Shown here: piece by piece, positions 24,656 through 38,300 of the stretch
Position numbering within the stretch: the stretch's first letter is position 1
Layout: each line of letters opens with the position of its first letter
Notes under the pieces: generated by a model
What the model saw: the letters and a program-made list of their open reading frames with translations, nothing else
What the model was told of the DNA's origin: nothing
Database searches by the model: none
Assembly (NCBI RefSeq): GCF_032854445.1
Contig: NC_088301.1
Coordinates: forward strand, 23,780,226 to 23,844,225
DNA: 64,000 bases
Direction of reading: 5' to 3'
From: Liolophura sinensis
Lineage: Eukaryota; Mollusca; Polyplacophora; Chitonida; Chitonidae
Program-made: the position numbers and the translations under genes

Positions 24656-26939
24656 TTAAAAAAAGGCAAGGAAACTCAAGACATATCTTGTGACCATCCA
24701 ACAGAGAAGTTAGCGAAGCTAAATCAAGTTTTGACATACTGAACTTTTTCTTCATTTCTCTCCACCAAAATATAGACACCATGTACAAGTAGTTTTGATT
24801 TTTAAATCAAGCTTTAAAGCCACATTGACGGTGTTCTGCCTTGGAGGATTACACCTGCTTTTTTCTATTATTATACTTACACATAAACATATTTTGTCAG
24901 TTTTATTCATGCTTTGTGTACTAATATGAAGACTCCTTCCAACATAATATACATAGACTGATGGTTCAAGAAAAGGAAAGCATTTGATGTCATGGAACTT
25001 ATAATGGCAAAGTACTCCATCAAGCTCATTTTAGAAAACGAACATTTTACTGTTGTACATGTAATTCTGTACCAGAATTTGTTTCTGTTTTCAATTTTCA
25101 ATGAACTTAATAGATATTGATTTAACTGCAACCTTATTTAGACTATGGTCTTTATGGGCAGACATCCCTGAGGCTCCAGAACAATTCTGTATAGATGTTC
25201 ATTGAATAACTGTCTCTCTACAAATGATGCCAGATAGATGGACGAGTGTACATGAATGGGATTCTTTCTCGTTGTGGGACAAACCTACCCCTGTGGCTTA
25301 CCATGTAGCATTGTTACCTTCAGCAGTCGCACAAATTTCAGCAAATTTTGTACATTTTACATAACTTTTCTGACACTTGAAACTGCATATGGATTTGAGC
25401 ATAGTTCAGGTATTTTAATAAAAAAATACATATAACAAAGAAAGAAAAGATTAGAACTGAGATGAATCTTGTTGTCAAAGTCTGCTGTCTTGTAGAAACC
25501 AGTGTACGTACACCAGCGGCAATGTATGTTGCCCTGTCTACTCAATACTGTATGACCCATTTCCCATAACCATGCATACTGATGCGCATTCAAGACAGCT
25601 ATCTGACTCATCCCAAACTTTCTGTTGTGTTTTGATTGGTCATGATGGTACACAGCTGCTTTCGCTTAAGTGACAGTAATCAGATTTCCGGGTTGAAAAC
25701 AGTCGGCAGACACTGAAACTGAGAGGGATGAAAAAGAGACCTTAGTGAGTACATGTACCTTGACAGAAGTCAAGCATGAGAAATAGGTGTAGTCAAACCA
25801 GTGAGAGCTGGATTTGAACCTGTGATGTCATGAGTTCCAGTGCATTGTTGTAAGGCCAGCAAGTGAGCTTACCTGCTTATTGAACACAAATGTAAAATAG
25901 TCACAGATGGTTTAATGGTTTTGTTGGGGTTTTTTTCTTGTGTGATGTTATGAAATGTTAAACATTAAAATTAGTGCAGCCAGGTGAGTCAACATTTGTT
26001 TGAAAAGCATGTTAAGGCTTATATTGGAAGTACATGTCTCTGTGACCTCAGTCAATTAAATCTACTGATGCATGTCTGGGATTGCTCATTAAGTATCCTT
26101 AATGTTGGTAGCCAGTGATTGTTTAAACTGTTACGTAGCATTGATCAAAGTGAAATACAGGTATCCTGGCACTGCTAATATTCCAAATATATTTGTTAAC
26201 TCAGTATCACTGAAATTTACTGCATTGTTATCTTGGGTTGCTTATAATGTATCCTGTAATCAAATCCTTTCATTTGTTGATTTATTTAACGAGGCTGTAT
26301 GCTGTATTTAAGAACACGTGTGACAGATTGCAGCTGAACGAGTACCCTTATTTCTCAACCTTTCACTTATGAAAGAGCTACTTTCAGCGCAATTTATACA
26401 CATTTTTAATGTGATTTTGGAGACATTGTTTGGATTGGCCACTTTCAGTGCTTCACAAAAGGTTTGATTCTGTCAGTCAACACAGAATAGTGCCTTGAGA
26501 ACACGCTTGAATGAACATCTTGCAAACATGCGAAAAGGTTGAAAAATTACATTTGCACAATTCTAAGGCCAGCACGGTACACTATGGGCCCAAGAATTGA
26601 GCAACTGAAGCAGCAGAAGCTGAAACATGTGAATTCAATGTTACAGGGCTTATTTTTGCCAAGAAGTGCATTGCCACAAGCATATGCTCTTGGACTGACC
26701 CAGCCAAGGCCTCACCTAGATTATTCTTTTGTAATATTTTGTGCCTCTCCTATGTTATTCTGCCTGTTAACTATGTTAAATTTTCAATACACCTTTTTTT
26801 TTGAAAAAGTTGGGGGCAATAAGTATATGGTTTACAAATGTTTATTTTTGATGAATTTGGCATTTGTGTGCATTACTTTTGTTGTTCTCATCTGGTGCAT
26901 CGATAGATATATCAGAATAGACTGTATCTTGTACTCCTC

Positions 26940-28265
26940 AGCTACATTGCATAAGCTGTATCAGTCCTCCACAGCTGCAGTGAGCAAATATCTGAACCCG
27001 CGGCATATGTCTTTTACAGTTGTTATTTGCAAATATCTGAACAACTTGTGTCTGTCCTCCACATCTGCTATGTGCAAATATCTGATCGACCTGTGTCTGT
27101 CCCTCAAAACTGCTTTTTGAAAATTTCTGAACAACTTGTATCAGTCCTTCATAGCTGCTATTTGCAAGTATCTGTACCTGTCCTCCATAACCGCAGTATG
27201 CAAATATCTGAACAGCTTGTATCTGTCCACCATGGCTGCTATGTACAATTATGTGAACAGCCTGTATCTGTCCTTGATAGCTGCGGGGCCTTCGTGGCTC
27301 AGTCGGTTAGCGTGCTAGCGCAGCATAATGACCCAGGAGCCTCTCACCAATGCGATCGCTGTGAGTTCAAGTCCAGCTCATGCTGGCTTCCTCTCCGGCC
27401 ATACGTGGGAAGGTCAGTCAGCAACCTACGGATGGTCGTGGGTTTCCCCCAGGCTGTGCCCGGTTTCCACCCACCATAATGCTGGCCGCCGTCGTATAAG
27501 TGAAATATTCTTGAGTACGGCGTAAAACACCAATCAAATCAAATCAAAATCCTTGATAGCTGCAGTGTGCAAAAATCTGAACATGCTGTATCTGTTCTCC
27601 AAAGCTGCAATTTGCAAATTTCTGAACCTGCTGAACAACCTGTATCTGTCCTCCATAGCTGCAGTATGCAGATATCTGAACAACCTGTATCTTTCCTCCA
27701 CAGCTGCTGTGTGCAAATATCTGAACCTGTATCTGTCCTCCATAGCTGCAGTATGCAGATATCTGAACAACCTGTATCTTTCCTCCACAGCCGCAATGTG
27801 CAAATATCTTAACCATACAGTACAGTATCTGTCCTCCACAGCTGCTGTGTGCAAATATCTGAACAACCTGTATCTGTCCTCCATAGCTGCAGTATGCAGA
27901 TATCCGAACAACCTGTATCTTTCCTCCACAGTCGCAATGTGCAAATATCTGAACCATACAGTACAGTATGTGTCCTCCACAGCTGCTATGTGCAAATATC
28001 TAACAACCTGTATCTGTCCTCCATAGCTGCAGTATGCAGATATCTGAACAACCTGTATCTTGTCGTCCACAGCTGCAGTGTTCAAGTATCTGAACAACCT
28101 GTGTCTGCCCTCCAAAGCTGCAGTGTGCAAATACCTGAGCAACCTGTATATGTCACCCAGAGCTGCAGTATGCAAATGTCTGAACAATCAATATCTGTCA
28201 TCCACAGTTGTTGTGAGCAGAGAGATGTGTCTGAACAAGCTGTATCCGTCACCCACAGCTGTAGT
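26940..28265. repeat. 45-bp minisatellite, interrupted by a SINE
   Basis: About 20-25 units of CTGCAGTGTGCAAATATCTG AACAACCTGTATCTGTCCTC CATAG and variants. The unit is 15 codons long and has few stops, so several frames on both strands stay open for over 100 codons without looking like a protein family. A family 1 SINE at 27285-27549 splits the array. The unit contains a polypyrimidine tract ending in CAG or TAG that resembles a 3' splice acceptor. Confidence 0.85.
27285..27549 (+). repeat. Full-length family 1 SINE with 14-bp target-site duplication
   Basis: The best-preserved copy in the window. Head GGGGCCTTCGTGGCTCAGTC with an A-box-like GGTTAGCGTGC, B-box-like GAGTTCAAGTCC, then GGATGGTCGTGGGTTTCCCC, GCCGCCGTCGTATAAGTG, TTGAGTACGGCGTAAAACAC and an ATCAAATCAAAT tail. 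TCCTTGATAGCTGC occurs immediately before (27271-27284) and after (27550-27563), marking insertion into a unit of the 45-bp array. Low divergence from the family pattern suggests a recent insertion. Confidence 0.92.
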
Positions 28266-30478
28266 ACCTGAGATAAATTTGTGAGCTTTGGCAGATTAAT
28301 GAATATATGATATTCAGATAGTCAGACAATGATTGAAGATAACACAAAGTAGTCTTTAACGAAGGTTAGATTGCTTAGTGGAACAGCCAGAGCTGCAGAA
28401 TCCACACATTCTGTATCCAAGGATGGGATGCTTTTGGGTCAGTAATAAATATGTTCACCACATGGTGACTGTTTCTAGTACAATAACCAATACTATGACA
28501 CCATGGAAAGTCAACCTGGGCAGATACTATTGACTGATTGTTGGACAAAAATTTTTTATCAGGATCTCAGATCCTGATGATCAAAATCCAACTTTATCTT
28601 GCTATCTTCAAATAAATGCCCTGGCCATGGAATCTTGAAGCTTAGATGGTCAAACTCAGTATTAATTTCTATTCTTGTATTCTTGAGTACAATGTAAAAC
28701 ACCAATCAATCAAATAAATAAATAGTCTTAATTTCCAAACAGTTCATACTGCTAAAATTGTGACTTTTGGGGCAAACTTGAAATTAGTTCTGTGTGATCC
28801 TCAAGCCAGTTGTATTCAAGGCGTTCAAGACTTCAGTGGGATAATAAAATTTGCTTTAAACCTTCCACATATAAAACTTCAGTTCACCAAGTGATGTTTT
28901 ACTACTGATAGCAGAAGGTAAATACACTCAAATATCTCAATTGCCACAATTTATAATGACGTCGGTGAATATTAAAATGTGGGGTTGAATGCCAATCATT
29001 CATTTTCAAGGTACAACACCAAACAACCAGTTTCATGCATGTACATTCATAAAATCTTTAATTAATATATCTTACATTATGTACATTAAAGAGGCATTAC
29101 TCAAAAGTAACCCTTCCAATCTAAACCTTCCCAGTCATTTAGGATGGAATCTTTTCCTCCACTGGAGTATTTCAAAGCTCTAGTCCCACTTATGTATAAT
29201 TATCTTGTGTACCAATAAAGAAGATTTGACACACATGTATTTGGAAGCAAACAGAAACCACCTGCACAAGGTGATCAAAGGCTAAGTTGACTGTAACTGC
29301 CATGGAGACACATGAGAAACATACATTACTATGGTAGTCATCTTAGACTACGATAGCTTTACGCAAGAGTGTGCTGTAAATAAAGTATTACAATTTGTGG
29401 TACCCTCTGATCGCATAATAACCTATCCAAGGGTACCATCTTTTGTTGTATTTTATTCTCTATGCAATGGTTCCAAATTGGTGCCTGTGGTGGAAAGTCT
29501 CAATAAAGTAATGTGTATAGACACATTTGTTTTAAAAACTGGCAATACCACTGAAGATAAATTTACATGCACAGCATGTAATTTTCTACAAGTTTACTTT
29601 ACCCACGGTTCCAGATCTTAGTCACAATTTCACTGAGCCACTCAGTACTAAGCTATCCCTTTATGCTGACAGAGAAGCCAGGAAGTGGCAACGTGACAAA
29701 TATTCGTCTTTGGTCAACTTCTAAAGAACACAAGAAATCTTCAGACCAGGTACACCTAAGTACAGTTTCTTGGAAGATTTCACTGGCTAAACCACACAAG
29801 GAAGCACAGCACCTTTCATCCAATGCACCAGATGAAGTGAGAAGTCAATAAACTTACTACATTAAATACAACAGAAGGCCTTCTGTTATTGTTGTTCAAG
29901 GTGATATTTTGCTCATTTAACATGGCAGCTTCCAATTCACCTCAGCAGTTTTGCCGTCTTCACAGGGACTCGTATCCACCTATGAGATGGCAGTTGATGT
30001 ATTCGGAAACTTTTGGTCCCACAAAAATATAGAAAAAAAAAGTCACTGACCACGGTAGTTTGAAGTGGGTGTAGAAATTTTTTTTTTTTAATTTAAAAGC
30101 TGACTGTTAAAATGTTCACAGACAATGATCTGTACATCCTCAAACTTCTCGACAGGTGGCAATCCTAATTCAACAAGCTAAATGATCTCCCTCCTTATTT
30201 AACATTCTGACATGTCCACCCATCACAAGAAAGTCAGAAATATAAAACACGGATGTAGTACAGTTAATGTTGTTGAACTAGTGGCACTCTCTAACTTGTA
30301 GGGTTTCACAAGAGTCATGAAAGCTTCCCAAGGTACCACATGTAGTAAAAGCAGTGTGTGTGTGAAGTTGAGTAAGACCTGACACAGGATAGAGCCAAAC
30401 TTTCCAGATTACAAGGCAGATGCTCTGTCTAAGCAGGCCCGCTGGGATTTTCCACTCTGTTTACTGGGTCATACTTCA

Positions 30479-33400
30479 TCACCTCAACAGGTTGGGCAGG
30501 AGATACCACAGTCTGAGAGTCACAGCTACACTAACCACAAACATGGAAAGCCAGAATAAATATCCAGATCTTGAGGACGTATCCTGAAAACAGACAAAAA
30601 CAAGCAAAATTCACAGATTTTATATGATATCCCACACTACACGTGCAAAATGGGACAAAATTTGCACAGAAACCAAAGAAACTCTTGACAGACTAAGAGA
30701 GGCAGATGGAGGGAGACAAACTCAATATATCCTTCTGTTCGTGACCGCTTTGGTGGCCTCAAATTTGGGAGATCCCGAGATCAAACCTGGATTGAGTCAT
30801 ACTAAAGACTTTAAAAATGGTACTTGGTGCTGCTTGCTTGGCACTCAGCACTGAGAGGTTAGAGCAAGGAAATATAACTGTTAGGCCCAGAGTGATTAGG
30901 TGGGGTATTACGTCTGGTGTCTTCCGCATGATGCATCAGTGGCGGCTGAACTTTGGCGGCATGGACTCGCCCTGCCACAAGAAGACACAATATATGTACA
31001 CAGACATGATGATGCACCTGATCTCATATTCATTCACCTCATATCAGGAAACTGCCCAATATTTTCTATCTCAGAACATTTCAGTTATTACATCTGTGTT
31101 AACAGAAGATCACAAATTCTGTTCTGAATAAGGGCATCCTATGAATAATTTTAAAGTTCAAATCATATGAACAATTTTAAAGTTCAAATCAGTTTCTCTA
31201 GGAACTAGAGAGGCTCTCAATGGCTTTTAAGTGCTTACCTGGAAAGTTTGTGAGGGCCTGGTCACCCCAGACACCTGGCCCTGGGAGAGGGGAGGGGGTA
31301 CCTGGGGTCTGACTGCACTCTTCTCACACAACACCTCTCCCATCAGATAATGTTCTCCAGTCTTCACAATCCTCACGTCCACCATCTTCCCTAATAATGT
31401 GTCCTTCATTGGCACCAACACCTAAGACACACAAACCAGTATTAAATCATTTCTCCTTGTCACCCAAATTAAAAAGGTCAGAACCACTGCCTGGTCTCAG
31501 TATCTATATGTACACATGTACATCTTTTAGCTTCACAGATTCATTCAACTGATGTTTCAATGACATACTAAACTTTGATTTGTGGCGTACTCATTGCATA
31601 ATCTGCAAACACTACTTTAAAGTTAGGAAAATCCACATATACCATATTTCACCTAAAGTTTGGTATATAAAAAAGCACATAAAGGCCTTCAACTGATACT
31701 CTTGATAACAAAAACTGAAGTTTTTCTGATAAGAAATTAATTAAACTTCCCCAAAACTAAGTCATATTTCTTGTACCTTTTTGCGCGCAATAGATATTGT
31801 CTATGTTATAGTTTACAACATTTTGTGAAAGTGGGCTCAGAAGAGGTTCTTTAAAGTGGAAGAATCAATCAAAATCAAGCAAAATGTGTCACTTGAAAAG
31901 TGCTCAACATCAGGTGAAATACAGTAACAGTATGCCAGAAACTGTCCCTAACCCCTTTGGAGATCTGAGGAATCTAGATATTCTGAGCACAAACCCTGCA
32001 TGTCAAAGGCCGGGATCATTTAACAAGACTTGTGATTTGTGCCTAATTTACATATAAAAGTTTTCAAAACACCTGGCAACATCACATTATACATCACTTT
32101 TTACATGATACTTTATCTACACCAGAATCTTCATACGAATACACGCTTTTGTTAAGGAGTACCTGCTCATAAAACTTGTTGTGTCCCACATAGTGCTGCT
32201 TATCGTGGGACACCTCTGTCACCAATATTTTCTGGTGTTCACCTAGCTGAAAACAGGAAGAAAAGACAGGTTATCTACTTGATTCAAGCTTCTCACTTTT
32301 TTGACACTTGAACTGCTATGGAACCCTGTTTGTTAGATTAAGCCAGCTGTTGTCCAACAGCCTCGAAACAGCACTTTACTTTGCCTTCAACAGTTAATTA
32401 AGGAAGAGCGCAAAGTCTAGATTTCTTGGAGTCAATACTTCGTCACCGGACAGAGTCTCAGGTTTGGTGTCTCTTTCATGATGGTTCAGTGAGGCAGCAC
32501 TAGCAGTTTGCACAGATCTATGAGGAAGGGATCTGGTCATTTTATTTCCTCTCAAACCGTAGAGAAATTTTGTAGAGCTATACTTCTGAATATAATAACC
32601 ATTTGCACGCATTCATAAAATAACTTCAGTTTAGTTCTTTCTGAGGTCATTCGCTAATGTGTCTGCTGCAGCCACCATTTTTAATTTTTAGTAAATTCTG
32701 CTTTGTGCTCCTTTTCTCAGTGAGAAATTTGATTAGTGTTTGCTAACAAATACATCAAGGTAAACGATAAGAGAATAATTTCCTTACACTTCATGGCATT
32801 ATAAATTAGCACTAGCACACAAGATATTTGGATCTGTACTGACATGTACAGTAAAGTCGCACCACACAAAGTGACGAAGTATCGCTGTATTTTAAGGAGT
32901 GATACTTCTCTGTTCTCTACCCAGCAGCAATATTTACCTTGTGTTCATATGGGTGGTAAGAGTGGAAAAGCTCTGATAATTTTTTTGTTCTCTTCTTAAC
33001 CTGAAACAAAAATGGACACAGTTGATTATTGTGCATTGATCAATTCCATGATAAATGAATTTCTAAAATGAAATCAAAACACTTAGACAGTACACAAGCA
33101 ATACAGCTGTGACTTTTGGTGTAGCCCGCCAACAATTATCCCATTTGTTCAGCAATGTACATTATCAGCAACACCTAGTGTCAACAGACTTTCTCCTTTA
33201 TTCTTATGGCTAAAGTGATTTTTTTTTCTTTTTTTTTTTTGATTGGTGTTTTACGCCATACTCAAGAATATTTCACTTATATGACGGCGGCCAGCATTAT
33301 GGTGGGTGAAAACCGGGCACAGCCCGGGGGAAACCCACAACCATCTGCAGGTTGCTGCAGACCTTCCCACATATAGCCGGAGAGGAAACCAGCCTGAGCT

Positions 33401-35321
33401 GGACTTGAACTCACGGTGACCGCATTGGTGAGACACTCCTGGGTCATTAGGCTGCGCTAGCGTGCTAACCAACTATGGCTAAAATGAGGACAACAGAGTG
33501 AATCCCAGTGAGGCAATGAGGTTCACTAGCCCATGAACCATAAAACCATTTACATTTGCCTTCATTTCAAGTAAATCACTTCTGACACGTGAACACCAAT
33601 TTCAACGACCCAGAAAATGGCAACAAGGAAGTTATACCATAGGGATTTGTGTCTCTACATGTCTCATGCACATCTAGTCTTAGAGGGGGACCTCCATGAC
33701 CTAGTGGTTAGTATGCTAGCACAGCACTATATCCAGGGAGCCTCTGACCAATGCGATTGCTGTAAGTTTGAGTCCTGTTCATGCTGGCTTCCCCTCTACT
33801 CGTACATGACAAAGTCTGCCAACAACGTGGACGGTCGTGGCGTTTTCTCCCACCATAAAGCTGGAATATTCTTGTTTACAGAATAAGACGCCAATCAAAT
33901 AAATAAATGAAAAAAATAAATAGTCTAAAAGTTTCCTAAGACACTAGACTTCTATTTCACAATACCGATGTCCAAGGGGAAGAAAATGGCAACTGGAAGG
34001 TTAAAAATGGGGCCTGACAATCCCACATCAAATAGACTGCCACCCTCCACATGTTATTTATTACCTCTTGTGTTGTACATGTACGAGGCATTCTGGCTGC
34101 TGGTGTTCCAGGCCGTGGGAAAAACTGGTTGATAAACAAACTGGGGAATTTGTATTCTTGCACTAATCTGTAGGTCTCCTCAAAATCCTGAAAAAAGAGA
34201 GGAAATAACACATGAGACTTTCATCTATAATCAAAAGTATAATCTACGTTCCATAGTATCAGAAGTACATATATACAGAGCCATGTGCCACGCTCCCTGT
34301 ACATGATTCTTTACCTAGGTACTACCACTGCACCTTGATTGGTCCATACAGTCACGGCAATAGCTGTGATCTGACATTTTCTACTGATAATGTTACAATG
34401 CATTTTGGCAAAACTGACAGTATTTGCTGATGGTGACAACGCAGATTACAAATTATTTCCCATAATTCCTCAGTATCACCATGTGTGTTGTTAGTAATAT
34501 TGCCCCAGTCATCTATCAGACCAGCGGGCGTAGAGACATGTGAACTATCATGTATCGCAGTGGTAAACTTCTTTTTTATGTACTTCTGGTACCGTCAATG
34601 CACATGTACATCAGTATCAGTATGTGTTTGTCAAGTTTGCTGTGAAAGCCTACAATTGACTAAGCCAACCAATAACCAATCCCAGTAATGTCGACAATCT
34701 CTTAATATCTGAAGAAAGACATAGTCCTTGCTTGTCTGTTGTTGATCTAACTAAATACTTTCTTATGTATTTAGGGAACTGAAGCCAGAGATCAACTACA
34801 TATGTCCCCCATTTTCTACTTCCTGTCCAAATCGGTTAAAATCTTCTTATTTGAGCTCTTCCTCTTCAATAGACTTTCATCCAATTCCAGAAGCTTCAAA
34901 TCAAGTCAATTTCAGGTTTTCAACTTCATTCCAAATCTCTATTCTGATTGGTTCTAGGATTTGACCTTTTGGCTTGACCTCCAGTTCTGCAGTTTGTCAG
35001 ATACCTGGCACAAGGATACTTACAAACCCGATTGCTGTCATATATGCGAAACACGACTTAGAAGTACAGTGATATAGATCTATCAAATAAATCAATAGTT
35101 CATTTCACCTTATTCAGCTATTTTCTCATTTAAAATGCCTGGATCTTGTCTTCATTCCAAAAACCCACAAAACACATGCTACAAAGGAAAAACAAAGATG
35201 TTTTACCTGTTCAGTTTCTGTAGGGAAACCACAGATAATATCTGTTGCTATGGTAACACCAGGTACTCTGTTAAATGAAGACAAAGGCCAAATGAAATTA
35301 ATCTAAAACAGTATCTACTTC

Positions 35322-35370
<49 letters not shown>

Positions 35371-38300
35371 AATGTTATTTAAGGCCTTACTCAAGAATTT
35401 TTTACTTCTATAATGGCTGACTGTATTTATTGATGGAGAAAACCTCTATACCGCATATGGTCGCATGAGTGTCATCAACCTTTTACAGTAACGAAGACCC
35501 AACGAACAGTGAGATCAAGTGAATCTACACAATTTCATATCTCTATAATAGCTCACAGCACACTGTGGAGTAATGACAACAAAGGATATGAGAGACAGTT
35601 CGAGATTCATTTCAGTTAGGCTTTTGCTTTACTGGTTGTTACCTCTGTTGTAAGAAGTTGACAACATGTTTGAAGTCAGCAATACAGTACTCTCTCTTCA
35701 TGTCCATCAGAACGCTGTCTGAGGCTGACTGTACAGGGACATGAAGAAAGCTGTAGACACGCGGATGACTCAGTATCCCTGACATTTCCTGAAAGCACAA
35801 CAAACATTTAGGTACAGTTACAAATATAAACCCCATGAAGGAATATGAAACCAACAGCGCTTTTTGTGGACTTGATATGTTTTTTGGAGGAAAACATTAA
35901 AGAACATTCTAAATGCTTTTATTTATGTATTTGAGTGGTATTTCATGGAACTTTAATCTTTTCACATGTTTGCAAGGTGTTTAACCCAGGACAGTCTGAG
36001 TACTCTGTGTAGCCAGGTAAAATTATATGTTTTGTGAAGTCATGAAATTGGTCAACAATCAAATATACAGGCATTTATTTAATGACTGTAAATCTTCAAA
36101 CTTTTCAACCTCTAAAACACTTATTTCAGCAGAATTTATGTACACAATTATTAAGGAAATGACGCTAAAAGTGATTTGTGTGTGTGGTCACTAAAGATGC
36201 AAGCTTCATAAAACTGTGCAAATTATTTCTCTACACCCTACAGTTCTCACAGAATGTTTCTAAATTTTGGTCAGAGGCAGCTGAGAAGATTGAATTAGGG
36301 TATTTGATTGATGTTTTACGCCGTACTCAAGAATATTGCACATATATATTATGGCGAGAGGAAACCGGGAAGAGCCCAAGGGAAATCCACAACCATCTGC
36401 AGGTGACTGACCGGCCTTTTCACGTATGACTGTAGAGAAAGACAGTCGAAGTTGGATTTCATTAGTGAAAGGACCCTGAGCCATTGTGCTGCACTAGCAA
36501 GCTATCCACTTGGCCTTGGAGTTACCAGTACCTCTAAATGTTCCAGTATATACGGTGGATTGGTCATGCCTAATCGTAACATGGCACCCTCTGGAATGGT
36601 CTCCACCAGTCGCCATAGCAGCTGAGGCAATGTAACTCCAATGTCTCTGCCATAAGCCCCTGTGTCTTCAGATGTCAACCAGATTTCAACAACACCCTCT
36701 ACAGAATAAAGAACTTTGTGAGCAAAAAATAAGACAAAACAAGAGAAGAAAAAAAACAAGGAAAAAGTAAGAAATCTGTGTCATTGAGATGTAATTCTTT
36801 TCAAGTATTAATTATTTGTTGGACTAGTGTTTTATGTCGCACTCAAGGATATTATACAATGGCAGCCAGAATTATTTCCATTTCCACTGATAAGCTTCGT
36901 AAAGCAGAGTATTAAGGTAACTCCAACAAAAGATACAAGGTGATGAATGATCCAATATTTCAGTTTTATTTAAACCATTTTGAAATGCTTGGCCAGCATT
37001 ATGGTGGGAGGAAATCGGGCAGAGCCCAGAAGAAGTCCATGACCATCATCAGGTTGCTGGTCAACTTGTTTTCAAGTAAAAAAAACCTTACGAAATACAT
37101 GGAGCTTCATATCAGAAATTTTTAAAGCCTTTTTTAACTTTTAGCAGAGAAATTTCAACACTGATGACAACAATAAATAATTCCGGTTTTTGCCCTTACA
37201 AAAGAAAATAAAACTGCAAAACAGACTGCAGCCTTATGGTTGTTACATGGCGAATGAGACTTATCTGCCTTGTAGGGAGACAGAGTTGAGAACTGACTTG
37301 CCTTCAAACGACTGCTTTGCCCTGTTAACAATATCCTCTATAGGGTAACTGCCCAGTTCTCCTCTGGCATGTTTGGTTTTACAATATGTACACTGGTTGA
37401 GACACCTGTAACAAGCAATCCACTCTATTGACAATGTCAGTTAAATGTACAGCGTAACTGTCCAGTTCACCTCTGGCACGTTTGGTTTTACAATATGTAC
37501 ACTGGTTGAGACACCTGTAACAAGCAATCCACTCTATTGACAATGTCAGTTATATGTACAGCGTAACTGCCCAGTTCTCCTCTGGCATGTTTGGTTATGT
37601 ACACCAGTTGAGACACCTGTAAACAAGCAAATCCAGGCTCCTGACAATGTCAGATATATGTACAGTTCACCTCTGGCATGTTTGGCTTTACAATATGTAC
37701 ACTGGTTGAGACACCTGTAAACAAGCAAATCCAGGCTACTGACAATGTCAGATATATGTACAGTTCACCTCTGGCATGTTTGGCTTTACAATATGTACAC
37801 CAGTTGAGACACCTGCAAACAAGCAAATCCAGGCTATTGACAATGTCAGTTATATGTACAGTTCTCCTCTGGCATGTTTGGTTTTACAATATGTACACTG
37901 GTTGAGACACCTGTAAACAAGCAAATCCAGGCTACTGACAACGTCAGTTATATATACAGTTCTCCTCTGGCATGTTTGGTTTTACAATATGTACACCGGT
38001 TGAGACACCTGTAACAAGCAAATCCAGATTATTGACAATGTCACTTACATCTACAGCATATATGCCTATCTATACTCTAACATATTTGGCTGAGCCATGC
38101 CACAATGAAACTAAACCATGGTATTTATGCAAAAACAATTCTTTTCAAGGATTTCCCTGATGGCAAACATCAGGATCAATGTTCGACTTCTTTCCTTGGA
38201 GTTCGACTTTCCTTGATCGTATCACAACAGTTTCCTGTTGCAGCAGGCAAATCTGGACAATGGCATAGAGTGCTGACTAATTAAAACACCATGCCAAAGA

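Larger units (their letters stand above)
24453..30478. other. Region between the zinc-finger gene and the CDKAL1 3' end
   Basis: Convergent gene ends, so both 3' untranslated regions should lie here. Contents: SINE pieces at 24519-24655 and 28670-28725, a diverged tRNA-like fragment at about 25795-25880 (antisense GGATTTGAACCTGTG), and the 45-bp array with a SINE inside it at 26.94-28.27 kb. The rest (25-26.9 kb and 28.3-30.4 kb) is plain AT-rich DNA where I see no gene. Confidence 0.45.

Noticed and set aside
27534-28187. Open frame of 217 codons on the minus strand with YLHTAAVEDRYRLFR repeats
   Set aside because: The 45-bp unit is a multiple of three, so frames stay open on both strands; composition fits a minisatellite and not a known solenoid repeat.
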